A stretch of DNA of 64,000 nucleotides from Galactobacter caseinivorans. GTDB taxonomy: Bacteria > Actinomycetota > Actinomycetes > Actinomycetales > Micrococcaceae. The first letter of the stretch is position 1. Every line of letters begins with the position of its first letter. The notes below the pieces were generated by a model. It was not told where the DNA came from. It did no database searches and was given only the letters and a program-made list of their open reading frames with translations. Both the position numbers and the translations under genes were made by a program. Of the stretch, positions 24,326 to 32,784 are shown piece by piece. Where the stretch lies: NCBI RefSeq assembly GCF_003640665.1, contig NZ_QQXL01000005.1, positions 124,001-188,000 of the forward strand, given 5' to 3'.

Positions 24326-25530
24326 CGTTGACTCAGGAAAAGCGCACGGGCCGTGGCGACTCTGGGCCCCGCAATTCTGGCCCCAGCGGGGCGGACGCGG
24401 GCGGCGCCCCAGCAGGGGAGACCCGGGTGGTGGGGTTGCTCGGCCTCCTGTTGCGCCTGGTCCGCTTCCTGCGCTTCGGTGCGGCGCTGGTGCTCAGGAC
24501 CGGCCGAGACACCGTGCTGCGAGTCGCCGCCTTCTGCGAGCACTGGCTGCTGGACGGCGCCAAGGCACCGCACGGCCTGGCCGTCACCCGCATCATGTTC
24601 GGCGTGGCCGGGGTGGGGCTGCTGCTGAGCAACTGGTCCACCCGCCTCTACGCCTTTGGCCCCGGTTCCCTGTGGAACGGGGAATATGTGGCACCCGGAA
24701 GCGACTTCCCCCGCCTCTGGCTCTTCAGCCTCTTCCGCACTGCCTCCGCCAATGCGGCGGCCTACACCGCGGCCTATGTTCTGGTGCTGGTGGTCGCCAT
24801 CCTCTTCACGCTCGGCTGGCGCTTCAAGCTGGTTCTTCCCGTGTATCTGGTGCTCTGGATCAGCTTCATCGAGGCCAACGACATGCTGGGGGATCAGGGC
24901 GACAACATGTACCGGATCGCCCTCATCCTGCTGCTCTTCGCCGACCCGGTGCGGGTCTGGTCCCTGGATGCCAGGCGACGCCGGAAGGTGAGTGAGGCGC
25001 GGAAGGTGACCCAGGGCGTCGGACAGAAAAAACCCATGCCCTGGCTGGCACGGAAGTGGGCGGGCGAGCCGCTGCTCTCCGCGCTGCCGGAGTACAGGAG
25101 CCTGTTCAACAATCTGGCGCTCGTGGCGCTCACGGCGCAGGTCTGTTTTGTGTACGTTTCCGGGGCCCTCTACAAGGCCGGCGGCGTGCCGTGGCAGGAG
25201 GGGTGGGCCGTCTATGACCCGCTGCATACCGTGCAATTTGGCACCTGGCCGGAGCTCTCCGCACTCGTGACATCGTGGGGGCCGTCCGTGGTGGTGGCGG
25301 CGTGGGGCTCCATTGTGCTGCAGCTCTGCTTCCCGATGATGCTGCTGACCCACCCCACGCGCGTCATGGCGCTGGTGGGGATCATGGGCTTCCACATCGG
25401 GATTGGCGTGCTCATGGGCCTGCCGTGGTTCTCGCTGACCATGATCGCGATCGACTTCATTTTCATTACGGAGAAGACGTGGGCCAAGGTGATCGCCGGG
25501 ACGCGAGGGGCGTGGGCTAGGGCGGCGTAG
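24322..25530 (+). CDS. HTTM domain protein (gamma-carboxylase-like)
   Basis: 402-residue membrane protein of the HTTM family, homologous to the membrane part of vitamin K-dependent gamma-glutamyl carboxylase. Several helices are visible, including HGLAVTRIMFGVAGVGLLLS and YVLVLVVAILFTLGWRFKL, with WLFSLFRTAS and EANDMLGDQGDNMYRIALI between. Whether it carboxylates anything is unknown; many bacterial HTTM proteins lack a proven activity. It starts on a GTG overlapping the DUF5819 stop. Location directly after a giant surface protein suggests a link to the cell envelope. Confidence 0.83.
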   Translation: MTLTQEKRTGRGDSGPRNSGPSGADAGGAPAGETRVVGLLGLLLRLVRFLRFGAALVLRTGRDTVLRVAAFCEHWLLDGAKAPHGLAVTRIMFGVAGVGLLLSNWSTRLYAFGPGSLWNGEYVAPGSDFPRLWLFSLFRTASANAAAYTAAYVLVLVVAILFTLGWRFKLVLPVYLVLWISFIEANDMLGDQGDNMYRIALILLLFADPVRVWSLDARRRRKVSEARKVTQGVGQKKPMPWLARKWAGEPLLSALPEYRSLFNNLALVALTAQVCFVYVSGALYKAGGVPWQEGWAVYDPLHTVQFGTWPELSALVTSWGPSVVVAAWGSIVLQLCFPMMLLTHPTRVMALVGIMGFHIGIGVLMGLPWFSLTMIAIDFIFITEKTWAKVIAGTRGAWARAA

Positions 25531-25591
25531 CTGCTTGGCGCGGCCCCGTGCCCCTGCCCCCGCCCGTGCCACTGCCCGTGCCCCTCGAGGC

Positions 25592-25657
25592 TTTGCGCCT
25601 CAAAGTGTGCGGATGCAGTCGCAATCGGGACTGCATCCGCACACATCGAGGCGCAAA
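25592..25657. repeat. 66-bp nested palindromic element, copy 2
   Basis: From TTTGCGCCTCAA to GAGGCGCAAA, core GATGCAGTC to GACTGCATC, plan 20-26-20. It is the closest relative of copy 1 (11208) and lies between the convergent HTTM and MFS genes. Confidence 0.85.
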
Positions 25658-25681
25658 CCTTGGTGGCGGGCCCAGCAAGCC

Positions 25682-27346
25682 TCAGCGCACGCCGCGCAAC
25701 CAGCGACCCACACCGATCGCCAAGGCCAACGCCAGCACCGCGGCAATGCCGGCGGTCAGGCCCACGCCCGTATCAAAGGCGTGAGCCGCGGAGTCGAGCA
25801 GCGCCTGGCCCTCGGTCCCGCCGACCTGCCGCGCGACGTCGTGCGCTCCGGCCAGCGTCTGCGAGGCAGTCTCCTGCTGCTCCGCGCTCAGCGAGCCGGG
25901 CACCCGCAGGTGCGCGGCGAAGAAGGCGTTGAGCAGTCCGCCAAGCACGGCGGTGCCCATGACGGACCCCACCTCGTAGGCGGTCTCGGAGATCGCGGAC
26001 GCGGCGCCGGCCTTGGCGGCGGGCACGGCGGAGAGCGCCAGGTCGTTGGAGACGGTCTCGGAGAAGCCCACGCCAAGGCCAAGCAGCACAAAGCTCGCCA
26101 TGACCACCCAGAGCTCGCCGGTGTGGCCCATCAGCGCCAAGAGCCCGTACGCGCCCATGTTTACGAGCACGCCCGTGACCATGAGCTGCACGCGGCCAAA
26201 GCGGCGGGCGAACGGCACCACGGCCAGCCCGGAGGCGAACATGACCACCAGGCCCGGGAGCATGAACGTTGCGGCATCCGCGGGGGACATCCCGGCGACC
26301 AGCTGCAGGTGCTGAGCCAGGAAGTACATGAATCCGACCAGCGAGAACAGGCTGAGCATGTTCACCAGCAGCGGCCCGGAGAAGGCCTTGCGCTGGAAGA
26401 GGCGCACGTCCAGCATGGGGGTTTCGCGCGAGAGCTGGCGGCGGACAAAGAGCACACCAAGCACCAGCCCGACGGCGACGGCGGTCACCGAGACGAGCCA
26501 GGGCTCGCCCGTGGAGGCGGCCTTGATGCCGTAGGTGATGGGGAGCAGGGTGCCAACGATCAGCACGATGCTCAGAGGGTCCATGGGGCCGGGCTGGGGA
26601 TCTTTGGACTCCGGGATCAGCAGGTGGCTCAAGGCCAGGAGCGGCAGCAGGATGGGGACGGCGATGAGGAAGACCGAACCCCACCAGTAGTGCTGCAACA
26701 GCCAGCCGCCCGTGATGGGGCCAAGGGCCGCGCCGGCGGAGAACATGGAGGCCCAGACGGCCACCGCGACCGTGCGCTCCTTGGAGTCCACAAAGATGTT
26801 GCGGATCAGGGAGAGCGTGGCGGGCATCAGCATGGAGCCAAACACTGCCTGCAGTGCGCGCCACAGGATCAGAGCCTCCGCCGTGGGGGAGTAGGCGGCC
26901 GCGATGGAGACCAGGCCAAAGCCCACGGCGCCCATCAGTAGCACGCGGCGCCGGCCAATGCGGTCGCCAAGATTGCCCATCGGGACCAGGAAACCGGCCA
27001 GGATGAGCGGGTAAATGTCGATCATCCACAGCACCTGCGTGCCGTCCGCTCCCAGTGATGTGGTGATGGCGGGGATGGCGAAGGTGAGCACGTTGTTGTC
27101 GATGGAGACCAGCAACACGGGCAGCATGAGCAGGGCCAGTGCCAACCAGCGGCGCAGCGGCGAGGCCACCAACTGCACCACGGGCTGAGCGCCGGTGATG
27201 GGCGCCGACTCGCGGGGCATGGCCGGGGCGTTGGCGATGGGCAGGGCGCCGGTGCCCGGATTGGCGTCGTCAATGACGGAGATTTCTGGCTGGTTCTGCG
27301 TTCGGGGCTGCGCCTGCTTGGCCCCCTGCTGCTGTGGCGCGGACAT
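25682..27346 (-). CDS. MFS drug exporter, DHA2 (EmrB/QacA) type
   Basis: 554 residues, 14 predicted membrane helices. The DHA2 features VLLVSIDNNVLTFAIPAIT in helix 1 and GNLGDRIGRRRVLL (motif A) are clear. The first 65 residues are a hydrophilic Gln/Pro-rich tail. The start (complement of 27344-27346) has AAGGAA at good spacing; the frame is open further upstream but overlaps the operator region. It is divergent from a TetR regulator with a palindrome between them, so repression by that TetR and export of its ligand are likely. Confidence 0.9.
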   Translation of the reverse strand: MSAPQQQGAKQAQPRTQNQPEISVIDDANPGTGALPIANAPAMPRESAPITGAQPVVQLVASPLRRWLALALLMLPVLLVSIDNNVLTFAIPAITTSLGADGTQVLWMIDIYPLILAGFLVPMGNLGDRIGRRRVLLMGAVGFGLVSIAAAYSPTAEALILWRALQAVFGSMLMPATLSLIRNIFVDSKERTVAVAVWASMFSAGAALGPITGGWLLQHYWWGSVFLIAVPILLPLLALSHLLIPESKDPQPGPMDPLSIVLIVGTLLPITYGIKAASTGEPWLVSVTAVAVGLVLGVLFVRRQLSRETPMLDVRLFQRKAFSGPLLVNMLSLFSLVGFMYFLAQHLQLVAGMSPADAATFMLPGLVVMFASGLAVVPFARRFGRVQLMVTGVLVNMGAYGLLALMGHTGELWVVMASFVLLGLGVGFSETVSNDLALSAVPAAKAGAASAISETAYEVGSVMGTAVLGGLLNAFFAAHLRVPGSLSAEQQETASQTLAGAHDVARQVGGTEGQALLDSAAHAFDTGVGLTAGIAAVLALALAIGVGRWLRGVR

Positions 27347-27455
27347 GATGTGTTCCTTTATGCGGTGCGGCTCACGGCGTGGCCGGCCTGCAGTGCGGTG
27401 GTGCGTGGTTCTGAGTGATGAGCTCCCTGTGGGTGGGGGAGCCGAAATCATAACT

Positions 27456-27473
27456 GTACCGTCTGGACGGTAC
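27456..27473. promoter_or_regulatory. TetR-type operator
   Basis: Palindrome GTACCGTC-TG-GACGGTAC in the gap between the MFS exporter and the TetR gene. It lies about 110 bases upstream of the exporter start, consistent with overlap of its promoter. A close relative is at 38452-38465. Confidence 0.75.
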
Positions 27474-27523
27474 GTTTTGCGAGTTGGTGGGCGGTGATGA
27501 TCGTCTCCTTGCCCGCGGGCAAC

Positions 27524-27529
27524 TAGCAT
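27524..27529 (+). promoter_or_regulatory. -10 hexamer of leaderless TetR promoter
   Basis: TAGCAT, seven bases, then ATG at 27537. Confidence 0.65.
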
Positions 27530-27536
27530 CGAGGGC

Positions 27537-28103
27537 ATGCCCCGACCGCCAGTTGCCCGAGACAAACTGCTCGACGCCTATGCCGCACTCCTGCGCCGCG
27601 AGGGCGAGCGTGCCGCGACGCTGGACGCCGTCGCCGCCAAGGCAGGCGTGTCAAAGGGCGGCCTGTTGTATCACTTTGGGACCAAGGAGGCGCTGGCGGA
27701 GGCACTCTGCGAGCGCATGCTTGATCTGGGACGCGAGGACGTGGAGAAGATGCGCACCGCGCCGGATGGTCCCTGCGCCTACTACGTGCGGACCTCGGTC
27801 AACACCAAGAGCGCGTTCGACGTCACCTACGCCGCCATGATCCGGCTCTCACAGGCCTACGTTGCGCCCGCGAGCGATGCGCTGGGGCAGATTCACCGCT
27901 GGTGGATGGACCTGATTCTGGAGGAGATCCAGGAGCCATCCGTCGCGGAAACCATCATGCTGATCGGCGACGGGCTCTACTCCTACGCGGCGCTGCCCGG
28001 CGAGCTGGACCGGCCCGAGGCCGGCGGCGACATGGACGGGCTCCTACGCCAGGTGGAGGTCCTCAAGGCCTCGGCTAAGGCGCAGCTCGCGGAGCGCGGC
28101 TGA
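27537..28103 (+). CDS. TetR family transcriptional regulator
   Basis: 188 residues. The TetR helix-turn-helix spans residues 5-50 (RDKLLDAYAALLRREGERAA, then LDAVAAKAGVSKGGLLYHF). The C-terminal ligand domain is of the TetR_C_37-like type by position but too variable to place by eye. It is divergent from the DHA2 exporter with a palindromic operator in between. The same half-sites occur upstream of the amino acid decarboxylase gene, so a second target is possible. Confidence 0.9.
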   Translation: MPRPPVARDKLLDAYAALLRREGERAATLDAVAAKAGVSKGGLLYHFGTKEALAEALCERMLDLGREDVEKMRTAPDGPCAYYVRTSVNTKSAFDVTYAAMIRLSQAYVAPASDALGQIHRWWMDLILEEIQEPSVAETIMLIGDGLYSYAALPGELDRPEAGGDMDGLLRQVEVLKASAKAQLAERG

Positions 28104-28174
28104 GCCTCCCCTCCCACAGGGGCGACGCCGCCGGGTGAGGTTTCGCCTGCGGGGACCCCCCCGGGCCGCTGCGT

Positions 28175-28678
28175 TTACTCCGGGCGCTCAGCGCCCGCGG
28201 TGACGCCGCGTCCCTTGCGTGAGGGACCGCCGTCGAGCAGGTCAAGATTCTGCAGAAAACGCTCCGCGTCCGCGCCAAGCGGGCCAAAGTAGGTGGCGTC
28301 CGCCGCCTCCACCGCCGCGTTGGCGCGCTGGGCCACCTCGGCCCCCTGGGTGGTCGGGGTGAGGGCCACCGCGCGCTTGTCGCTGGGGTGGGCGCCGCGC
28401 TGGATCAGGCCCTTCTTCTCCAGAGCGCGGACCACCTGGGAGGTCATCATGACCTCGGTTCCGGCGGCGTCCGCGAGCTCGCGCTGGGTCACCGGGGCCG
28501 TGCGCCGCATGTCGATGAGCGTGGACAGCAGCACAAACTGCACATGCGTCAACTCAAACGGCGCCAGCGCGTCTCGGACGGCGCGCTGCCACGAGTGGGT
28601 GACGCGCCACAGGGCCAGTCCGGGGCTGATGGGGGTGCCGGGGATCGAGGCGTTGGCTGAGTTGGGCGGCGTCTTCAC
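28175..28678 (-). CDS. MarR family transcriptional regulator
   Basis: 167 residues. The winged helix has the blocks FELTHVQFVLLSTLIDM, TQRELADAAGTEVMMTSQVV and KGLIQRGAHPSDKRAVALT. It starts on a GTG (complement of 28676-28678); a GGGAG is present but unusually close, so a slightly different start is possible. It is convergent with the TetR gene and divergent from the DUF2268 gene, whose promoter is 120 bp away; that gene or a distant one could be the target. Confidence 0.82.
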   Translation of the reverse strand: MKTPPNSANASIPGTPISPGLALWRVTHSWQRAVRDALAPFELTHVQFVLLSTLIDMRRTAPVTQRELADAAGTEVMMTSQVVRALEKKGLIQRGAHPSDKRAVALTPTTQGAEVAQRANAAVEAADATYFGPLGADAERFLQNLDLLDGGPSRKGRGVTAGAERPE

Positions 28679-28798
28679 GCTCCCATGGTGGCACGGCGCC
28701 AGGGGTCGGTGTCGCCCAACCCGGCCCAGCGCCCTCGGGCATTGAGATGTAGGGCCCAGCGGCAACGACCGCCTTGACCTTGACGCAACGACAATGTT

Positions 28799-28804
28799 TA
28801 GCGT
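28799..28804 (+). promoter_or_regulatory. -10 hexamer of leaderless DUF2268 promoter
   Basis: TAGCGT, seven bases, ATG at 28812. A TTGACC at 28774-28779 is a fair -35 element (19-bp spacer). Confidence 0.65.
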
Positions 28805-28811
28805 CGGGTGC

Positions 28812-29720
28812 ATGACAATTTCAGTGATGGATAGCGGCGCCGCGATGGCGCGAATTTTGGACGCCACCCCCGACGGCCGGGCAGATCTGGTGCGGGAAAT
28901 GTGGGCGCCGATGGCCGGGATGTACTCCTTTATTCCCAGCGGGGTGGACTTCGCCGACGTGCATCGGCAGACCTTCGGTTTCGACTGGGATGAGCCGGGC
29001 TCTCGGGTGCACGACGGCCTGGAGGCGTTGCGGGTTGCCGACGCGTGGAATCGTGTTCAGACGGCCCTCGATATGGGGGCCGCGGCCATCAGGTCCGCGG
29101 ACCCTGGCGCCAGCATCCCTGACCTCACCGTGCTGCTGGTCCTAGGGGATCCCGGTAACGAACACTTCATGCGAGAGGTACAGGGCCTGTCGGCATTTGG
29201 GGGCATCAGTGGCTTTATCAGCCTCATCGTGTGGCCCACCGACCGCGTGCTGCGGCGCCTGGAGTCCATCGCCGTCCACGAGCTCCACCACAACGTGCGG
29301 TACTCGCCCGGCGGCGTGGTGTGGGACCCAGCCACCGTCACGTTGGGGGAGCAAGTCATTGCCGAGGGGCTCGCGGATACTTTTGCGACCGAGCTCTTTG
29401 GTGACGACGGTTTGAGCCACTTTGTGGCCCCGGAGACACGGCTCGACGACGCGGTGCTGGCTCGGGTGGCGAATGGGCTGGGCGTCACGGGGATGCACAA
29501 CTTCGCCGCTTGGATCCTGGGGGATTCGACAGCGCGGGTGCTGGGCGGCGAGCCGATGGGGCTTCCGACCGGGGCCGGGTACGCCGCAGGCGTCCGGCTG
29601 GTGGACGCGTATCTTGAAGAGGCCGGTGGCACGGCGGCGAGCAACGTGAGGACACCGGCGTCGCAGATTTTGGGTCCCGCGCTGACAAGTCTCGGTCTGC
29701 CAGCGGCCACCCAGAACTGA
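28812..29720 (+). CDS. DUF2268 family putative zinc protease
   Basis: 302-residue soluble protein of the DUF2268 group of predicted Zn-dependent proteases. The zincin motif appears as AVHELHHNVRY (HExHH) near residue 160 with a Glu-rich helix GEQVIAEGLADTFATELFG about 35 residues later that supplies the third ligand. No signal peptide, so it acts in the cytoplasm. The start follows from the leaderless promoter; an ATG 18 bases upstream is less likely. It is followed after 24 bases by a MerR/TipA-like gene, so the two form an operon and are likely functionally tied. Confidence 0.83.
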   Translation: MTISVMDSGAAMARILDATPDGRADLVREMWAPMAGMYSFIPSGVDFADVHRQTFGFDWDEPGSRVHDGLEALRVADAWNRVQTALDMGAAAIRSADPGASIPDLTVLLVLGDPGNEHFMREVQGLSAFGGISGFISLIVWPTDRVLRRLESIAVHELHHNVRYSPGGVVWDPATVTLGEQVIAEGLADTFATELFGDDGLSHFVAPETRLDDAVLARVANGLGVTGMHNFAAWILGDSTARVLGGEPMGLPTGAGYAAGVRLVDAYLEEAGGTAASNVRTPASQILGPALTSLGLPAATQN

Positions 29721-29744
29721 GTTTGAGTAGGCGGCAGAAGTCCC

Positions 29745-30512
29745 ATGGAGTGGATGGTCAATCAGTTGGCGGAGCGGGCCGGAATCAGCGGGCGCACCTT
29801 GAGGCACTATCACCGCATTGGCTTGTTGATTCCGGACCGGATCGGTAGCAATGGTTATCGCTACTACGGCCCCGCCTCGGTGGCCCGGCTCCAGCGCATC
29901 CTTCTGCTCCGCGACGCCGGGATGGCGCTGAGCGATGTGGTGAAAGTGCTGGATTCCCCGTCCACGCCTGCCGCGGAAGAAAAGGCGCTGCAGGCGCACC
30001 TCCAACGCCTGGCGGAGGATCGCGACACCCTTGACCGCCGAATTTCAGCTGTGCAACACACCCTGCAGATGCGGCGCGAGGGTCGCGAGCCACGAATGGA
30101 CGTGATGCTGCAGGGCTTCAACGACGCCTACGAGGATGAGGTGGTGCAGCGCTGGGGCAGGCAGGCCTTTGATGCGTCCAACCAGTGGTGGCACGCTAAA
30201 TCCGTACGCCAGCAGCGCGAATGGAAGGAGCGATCCGAGGCCCTGCTGGCGCGGTGGCGAGAGGTGCAAGAAACCGGGTGCCGCGCCGAATCGGAGGCGG
30301 CGCGAGAGCACGCCGGAACTCACCTGCGGTGGTTCGCGGAGATTCCGGGCACTCCAACGCATGCGGGCGATCGGGAGCAATCCCTAGCGATGGTCTTGGG
30401 CCTGGCCGACGCCTACGAGGTAAACCCCGGCTTTCACGCAAGCTTCGGCACGGAAGCGGCAGCTCGGTTCGCGGCCCAGGCGCTGCGTCTCCACGCGCCC
30501 GAGCTGCTGTAG
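29745..30512 (+). CDS. MerR family regulator with TipAS-like domain
   Basis: 255 residues. Residues 1-75 are a MerR DNA-binding domain (NQLAERAGISGRTLRHYHRI, then GYRYYGPASVARLQRI). A coiled-coil helix runs to about residue 115, followed by a TipAS-like antibiotic-recognition domain (residues 140-255, with DASNQWWHAKS and ALGLADAYEVNPGFHASFG-type blocks). TipA proteins bind thiopeptides and related drugs and activate genes. An in-frame ATG at 29754 with GGAG just upstream is an alternative start. It is cotranscribed with the DUF2268 gene. Confidence 0.87.
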   Translation: MEWMVNQLAERAGISGRTLRHYHRIGLLIPDRIGSNGYRYYGPASVARLQRILLLRDAGMALSDVVKVLDSPSTPAAEEKALQAHLQRLAEDRDTLDRRISAVQHTLQMRREGREPRMDVMLQGFNDAYEDEVVQRWGRQAFDASNQWWHAKSVRQQREWKERSEALLARWREVQETGCRAESEAAREHAGTHLRWFAEIPGTPTHAGDREQSLAMVLGLADAYEVNPGFHASFGTEAAARFAAQALRLHAPELL

Positions 30513-30565
30513 CTGCCCAACCCGGCCCGGCGCCGTCGGGCAAGGCCCTTTGTCCTTGGTGCGCG

Positions 30566-32023
30566 CTAACCGCGCAGCAGCGCCTTGCGTTCGCGCACCT
30601 TGTCGCGTTTGCGGGGGGAGCGGGGCTCCGGTTGCTCGTCGTCCGGGAGGGCCGAATCCGGGCTGGAGGCGATGAAGAGGTTGATCCAACGTGCGTTGGG
30701 GTCCGCGTCGATGAGGAGGGCCTTGATCAGCAGCGTGGCCGGCAGGGCGAGCAGGGCGCCCAGAGGGCCAAGAACAAAGACCCAGAACAGCAGCGAGAAG
30801 AACGAGACCACCGGGGTGACGCCGACCGATTCGCCCGTGAACTTGGGCTGGACCAGCACCTGAATCACAAAGTTGAGCACGCAATAAACAATCAGGACTG
30901 CCAGCGCCTGCATGGGCCCGCCGCTGAGCAGCGCCAGCAGCGCGGGCGGGATCACGCCGACCACAAAGCCGACGTTGGGGATGTAATTCGTCAGGAAGGA
31001 GAGCACACCCCAAACCCACACCAGCGGGACGCCAATGATCGTCAGCGCCGCCACATCCGCCAGCGCCACGATCAGGCCAAACACGGTCGTCACCAACCAG
31101 TAGCGGCGCACGCCGAGAGTGAAGTCGCTGACCACGGCCAACGCACGGGGCTGCACCAGGCGCAGCAGCTTGAGGCGGTTAGACATGGACGCGGAGTCCA
31201 TGGCCAGGAAGAACGTGGCCATGACCAGCGTGGCCAGCAGCGAGGCGATCGAGGAGACGTTGGACAGGAGCGGCATCAGCAGCCCCATCACGTCGTTGGG
31301 CTTGATCTCCTTGAGCGCGCTGTTGACCTCGCCCGCATCGAATCCTATTTGCTTGATGAGATTGGTGATTTCTCCCCAGAGTGCCAGGAATTCAGAGTTG
31401 TACTGCGGCAGCGCATTGATGAGCTCCACGAGGGCCCACACGCAGGCCCACACGAAGGCAACCAGCACGGCGAGGACGGCCACCAGCGCCACGATCGCTG
31501 CGATGTAGCGGTGCATCACCTTGGAGAGCCAATGCTGAATGGGGTACGCCACAATCATGAGATTCAGGCCCAAGAAAATGGGCGCAATGATGTCCTGCAA
31601 TTCCCGCACGAACATCAAGATGATGACCACCGCGGCCAGTCCCAGCGTCACCGTGAGGAAGCGCGGCAGGGAGCTCTTGGTCTTGGGGTCCTTCGCTGCG
31701 GGCACCTTGGGGATGCCGGCCGTGGCCGTGATGTCCTCGCGGGGGTCCGCTGGGTGCGGGGCGGCGTCGGCAGTGGCGACGGAGTCGCTGCCGGCGTCGC
31801 TACCGGAGTCGCTTCCGGCGGTGAGACGCTTGGCCTGCGCGGGGCGGCGTCCGGGGCGTACCGCGCTGCCCGACGGCGGTGCGATGCGTTCCGTCGGGTT
31901 GTGGGCTTGGGTGCCCGTCCCCTTGGCCGCGGACTCTGCCGCCTCTGGAGTAATGCGGTCCGTCTGCGCGTGCGGCGCAACGGGGTTCTGCTCCGGATCA
32001 GACGCCCCGGGGTGCTGGCTCAT
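30566..32023 (-). CDS. AI-2E family transporter
   Basis: 485-residue membrane protein of the AI-2E (YdiK/PerM) exporter family. About eight membrane helices, with the N-terminal pair around VTLGLAAVVIILMFVRELQD and a large soluble region between helices 3 and 4 typical of the family. The C-terminal family block FTGESVGVTPVVSFFSLLFW is clear. The first 120 residues are a hydrophilic Pro/Ser/Ala-rich tail that contains the dispersed DNA word (31867-31878). The start has GGAAGGAAA upstream. Substrate unknown; the family name comes from one member proposed to move AI-2. Confidence 0.87.
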   Translation of the reverse strand: MSQHPGASDPEQNPVAPHAQTDRITPEAAESAAKGTGTQAHNPTERIAPPSGSAVRPGRRPAQAKRLTAGSDSGSDAGSDSVATADAAPHPADPREDITATAGIPKVPAAKDPKTKSSLPRFLTVTLGLAAVVIILMFVRELQDIIAPIFLGLNLMIVAYPIQHWLSKVMHRYIAAIVALVAVLAVLVAFVWACVWALVELINALPQYNSEFLALWGEITNLIKQIGFDAGEVNSALKEIKPNDVMGLLMPLLSNVSSIASLLATLVMATFFLAMDSASMSNRLKLLRLVQPRALAVVSDFTLGVRRYWLVTTVFGLIVALADVAALTIIGVPLVWVWGVLSFLTNYIPNVGFVVGVIPPALLALLSGGPMQALAVLIVYCVLNFVIQVLVQPKFTGESVGVTPVVSFFSLLFWVFVLGPLGALLALPATLLIKALLIDADPNARWINLFIASSPDSALPDDEQPEPRSPRKRDKVRERKALLRG

Positions 32024-32154
32024 CGGTTTCCTTCCATGGATGCACTGCCAGTCTATGGCGACCCCGCCCCCGATTTTGAGAGCCACGAGCGCCCATGCTA
32101 GAGTTTCATCTCGGTTCGAGGGCAGTTCGCTTGCCGCTTGAATCGCTTCTTTGC

Positions 32155-32230
32155 GGGGGTATGGCGCAGTTGGTAGCGCGTCTGCATGGCATGCAGAAGG
32201 TCAGGGGTTCGAATCCCCTTACCTCCACCA
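32155..32230 (+). tRNA. tRNA-Ala (anticodon GGC), copy 1
   Basis: Acceptor GGGGGTA with TACCTCC, D arm GCGC/GCGC, anticodon stem TCTGC/GCAGA with loop ATGGCAT giving GGC (reads GCC), T arm AGGGG-TTCGAAT-CCCCT. The ACCA end is encoded. Confidence 0.97.
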
Positions 32231-32233
32231 AAG

Positions 32234-32266
32234 AAAAGGGCCCGGTCTTGTGACCGGGCCCTTTTT
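32234..32266 (+). terminator. Terminator after tRNA-Ala copy 1
   Basis: Stem AAAAGGGCCCGGTC (14 bp), loop TTGT, followed by a run of T: a canonical intrinsic terminator. Confidence 0.92.
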
Positions 32267-32461
32267 GTTGCCCCCAGAATCGTCGTTGTTGGGGACGAAC
32301 TAGGCGTTTGGCGGTGGACGCGACCGCGGGGGACTTGCTGCGTCGGCCGAGTGTGAACGGTCTGCGCACCCGCGCGGCAGGGGTCCTGGGGACTCCTCAT
32401 CCTTTGCTAGGATTGACCTCGGTTCAATCGGCCCGCGTGGGCGTGCGAATCGGTGTGATTC

Positions 32462-32537
32462 GGGGGTATGGCGCAGTTGGTAGCGCGTCTGCATGGCATG
32501 CAGAAGGTCAGGGGTTCGAATCCCCTTACCTCCACCA
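32462..32537 (+). tRNA. tRNA-Ala (anticodon GGC), copy 2
   Basis: Identical over its full length to the gene at 32155, 307 bp downstream, with encoded CCA. The bases between the copies (32267-32461) hold no gene; each copy has its own terminator, so they are separate transcription units or a processed pair. Confidence 0.97.
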
Positions 32538-32542
32538 AAGAA

Positions 32543-32574
32543 CGAAGGGCCCGGCTGAGCAGCCGGGCCCTTCG
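32543..32574 (+). terminator. Terminator after tRNA-Ala copy 2
   Basis: Stem CGAAGGGCCCGGCT (14 bp), loop GAGC. Shares the GGGCCCGG core with the terminator of copy 1 but lacks a T-run. Confidence 0.85.
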
Positions 32575-32654
32575 TCGTATCCGGCTTTGCGGCTTGCGAG
32601 GGGAGGCCCGGCGGCGGGGTGTCCACGTCAGGGCGTGAGCCGGGCGCTGTCGGG

Positions 32655-32720
32655 TTTGCAGTGTCTAGGCGCACTTTGCCGTTGATGCCTACACGGCAAA
32701 GTGCGCGCGGAGACTGCAAA
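32655..32720. repeat. 66-bp nested palindromic element, copy 3
   Basis: Outer arms TTTGCAGTGTCT and AGACTGCAAA; inner hairpin GCACTTTGCCGT with ACGGCAAAGTGC, perfect over 12 bp. The inner TTTGC begins exactly 20 bases in, giving the 20-26-20 plan. It lies downstream of the second tRNA-Ala and 130 bp before doxX. Confidence 0.85.
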
Positions 32721-32772
32721 GCTTCGTCGCCGGGGCTGCCTGGGACGGCGGACTCGGCCGGGCCCGCTGACG

Positions 32773-32778
32773 TAGGGT
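32773..32778 (+). promoter_or_regulatory. -10 hexamer of leaderless doxX-like promoter
   Basis: TAGGGT, six bases, ATG at 32785. Confidence 0.6.
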
Positions 32779-32784
32779 CAGCTC

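Noticed and set aside
30221-32101. 626-codon open frame on the plus strand
   Set aside because: Antisense to the AI-2E transporter; His/Gln/Arg-rich, no motif.
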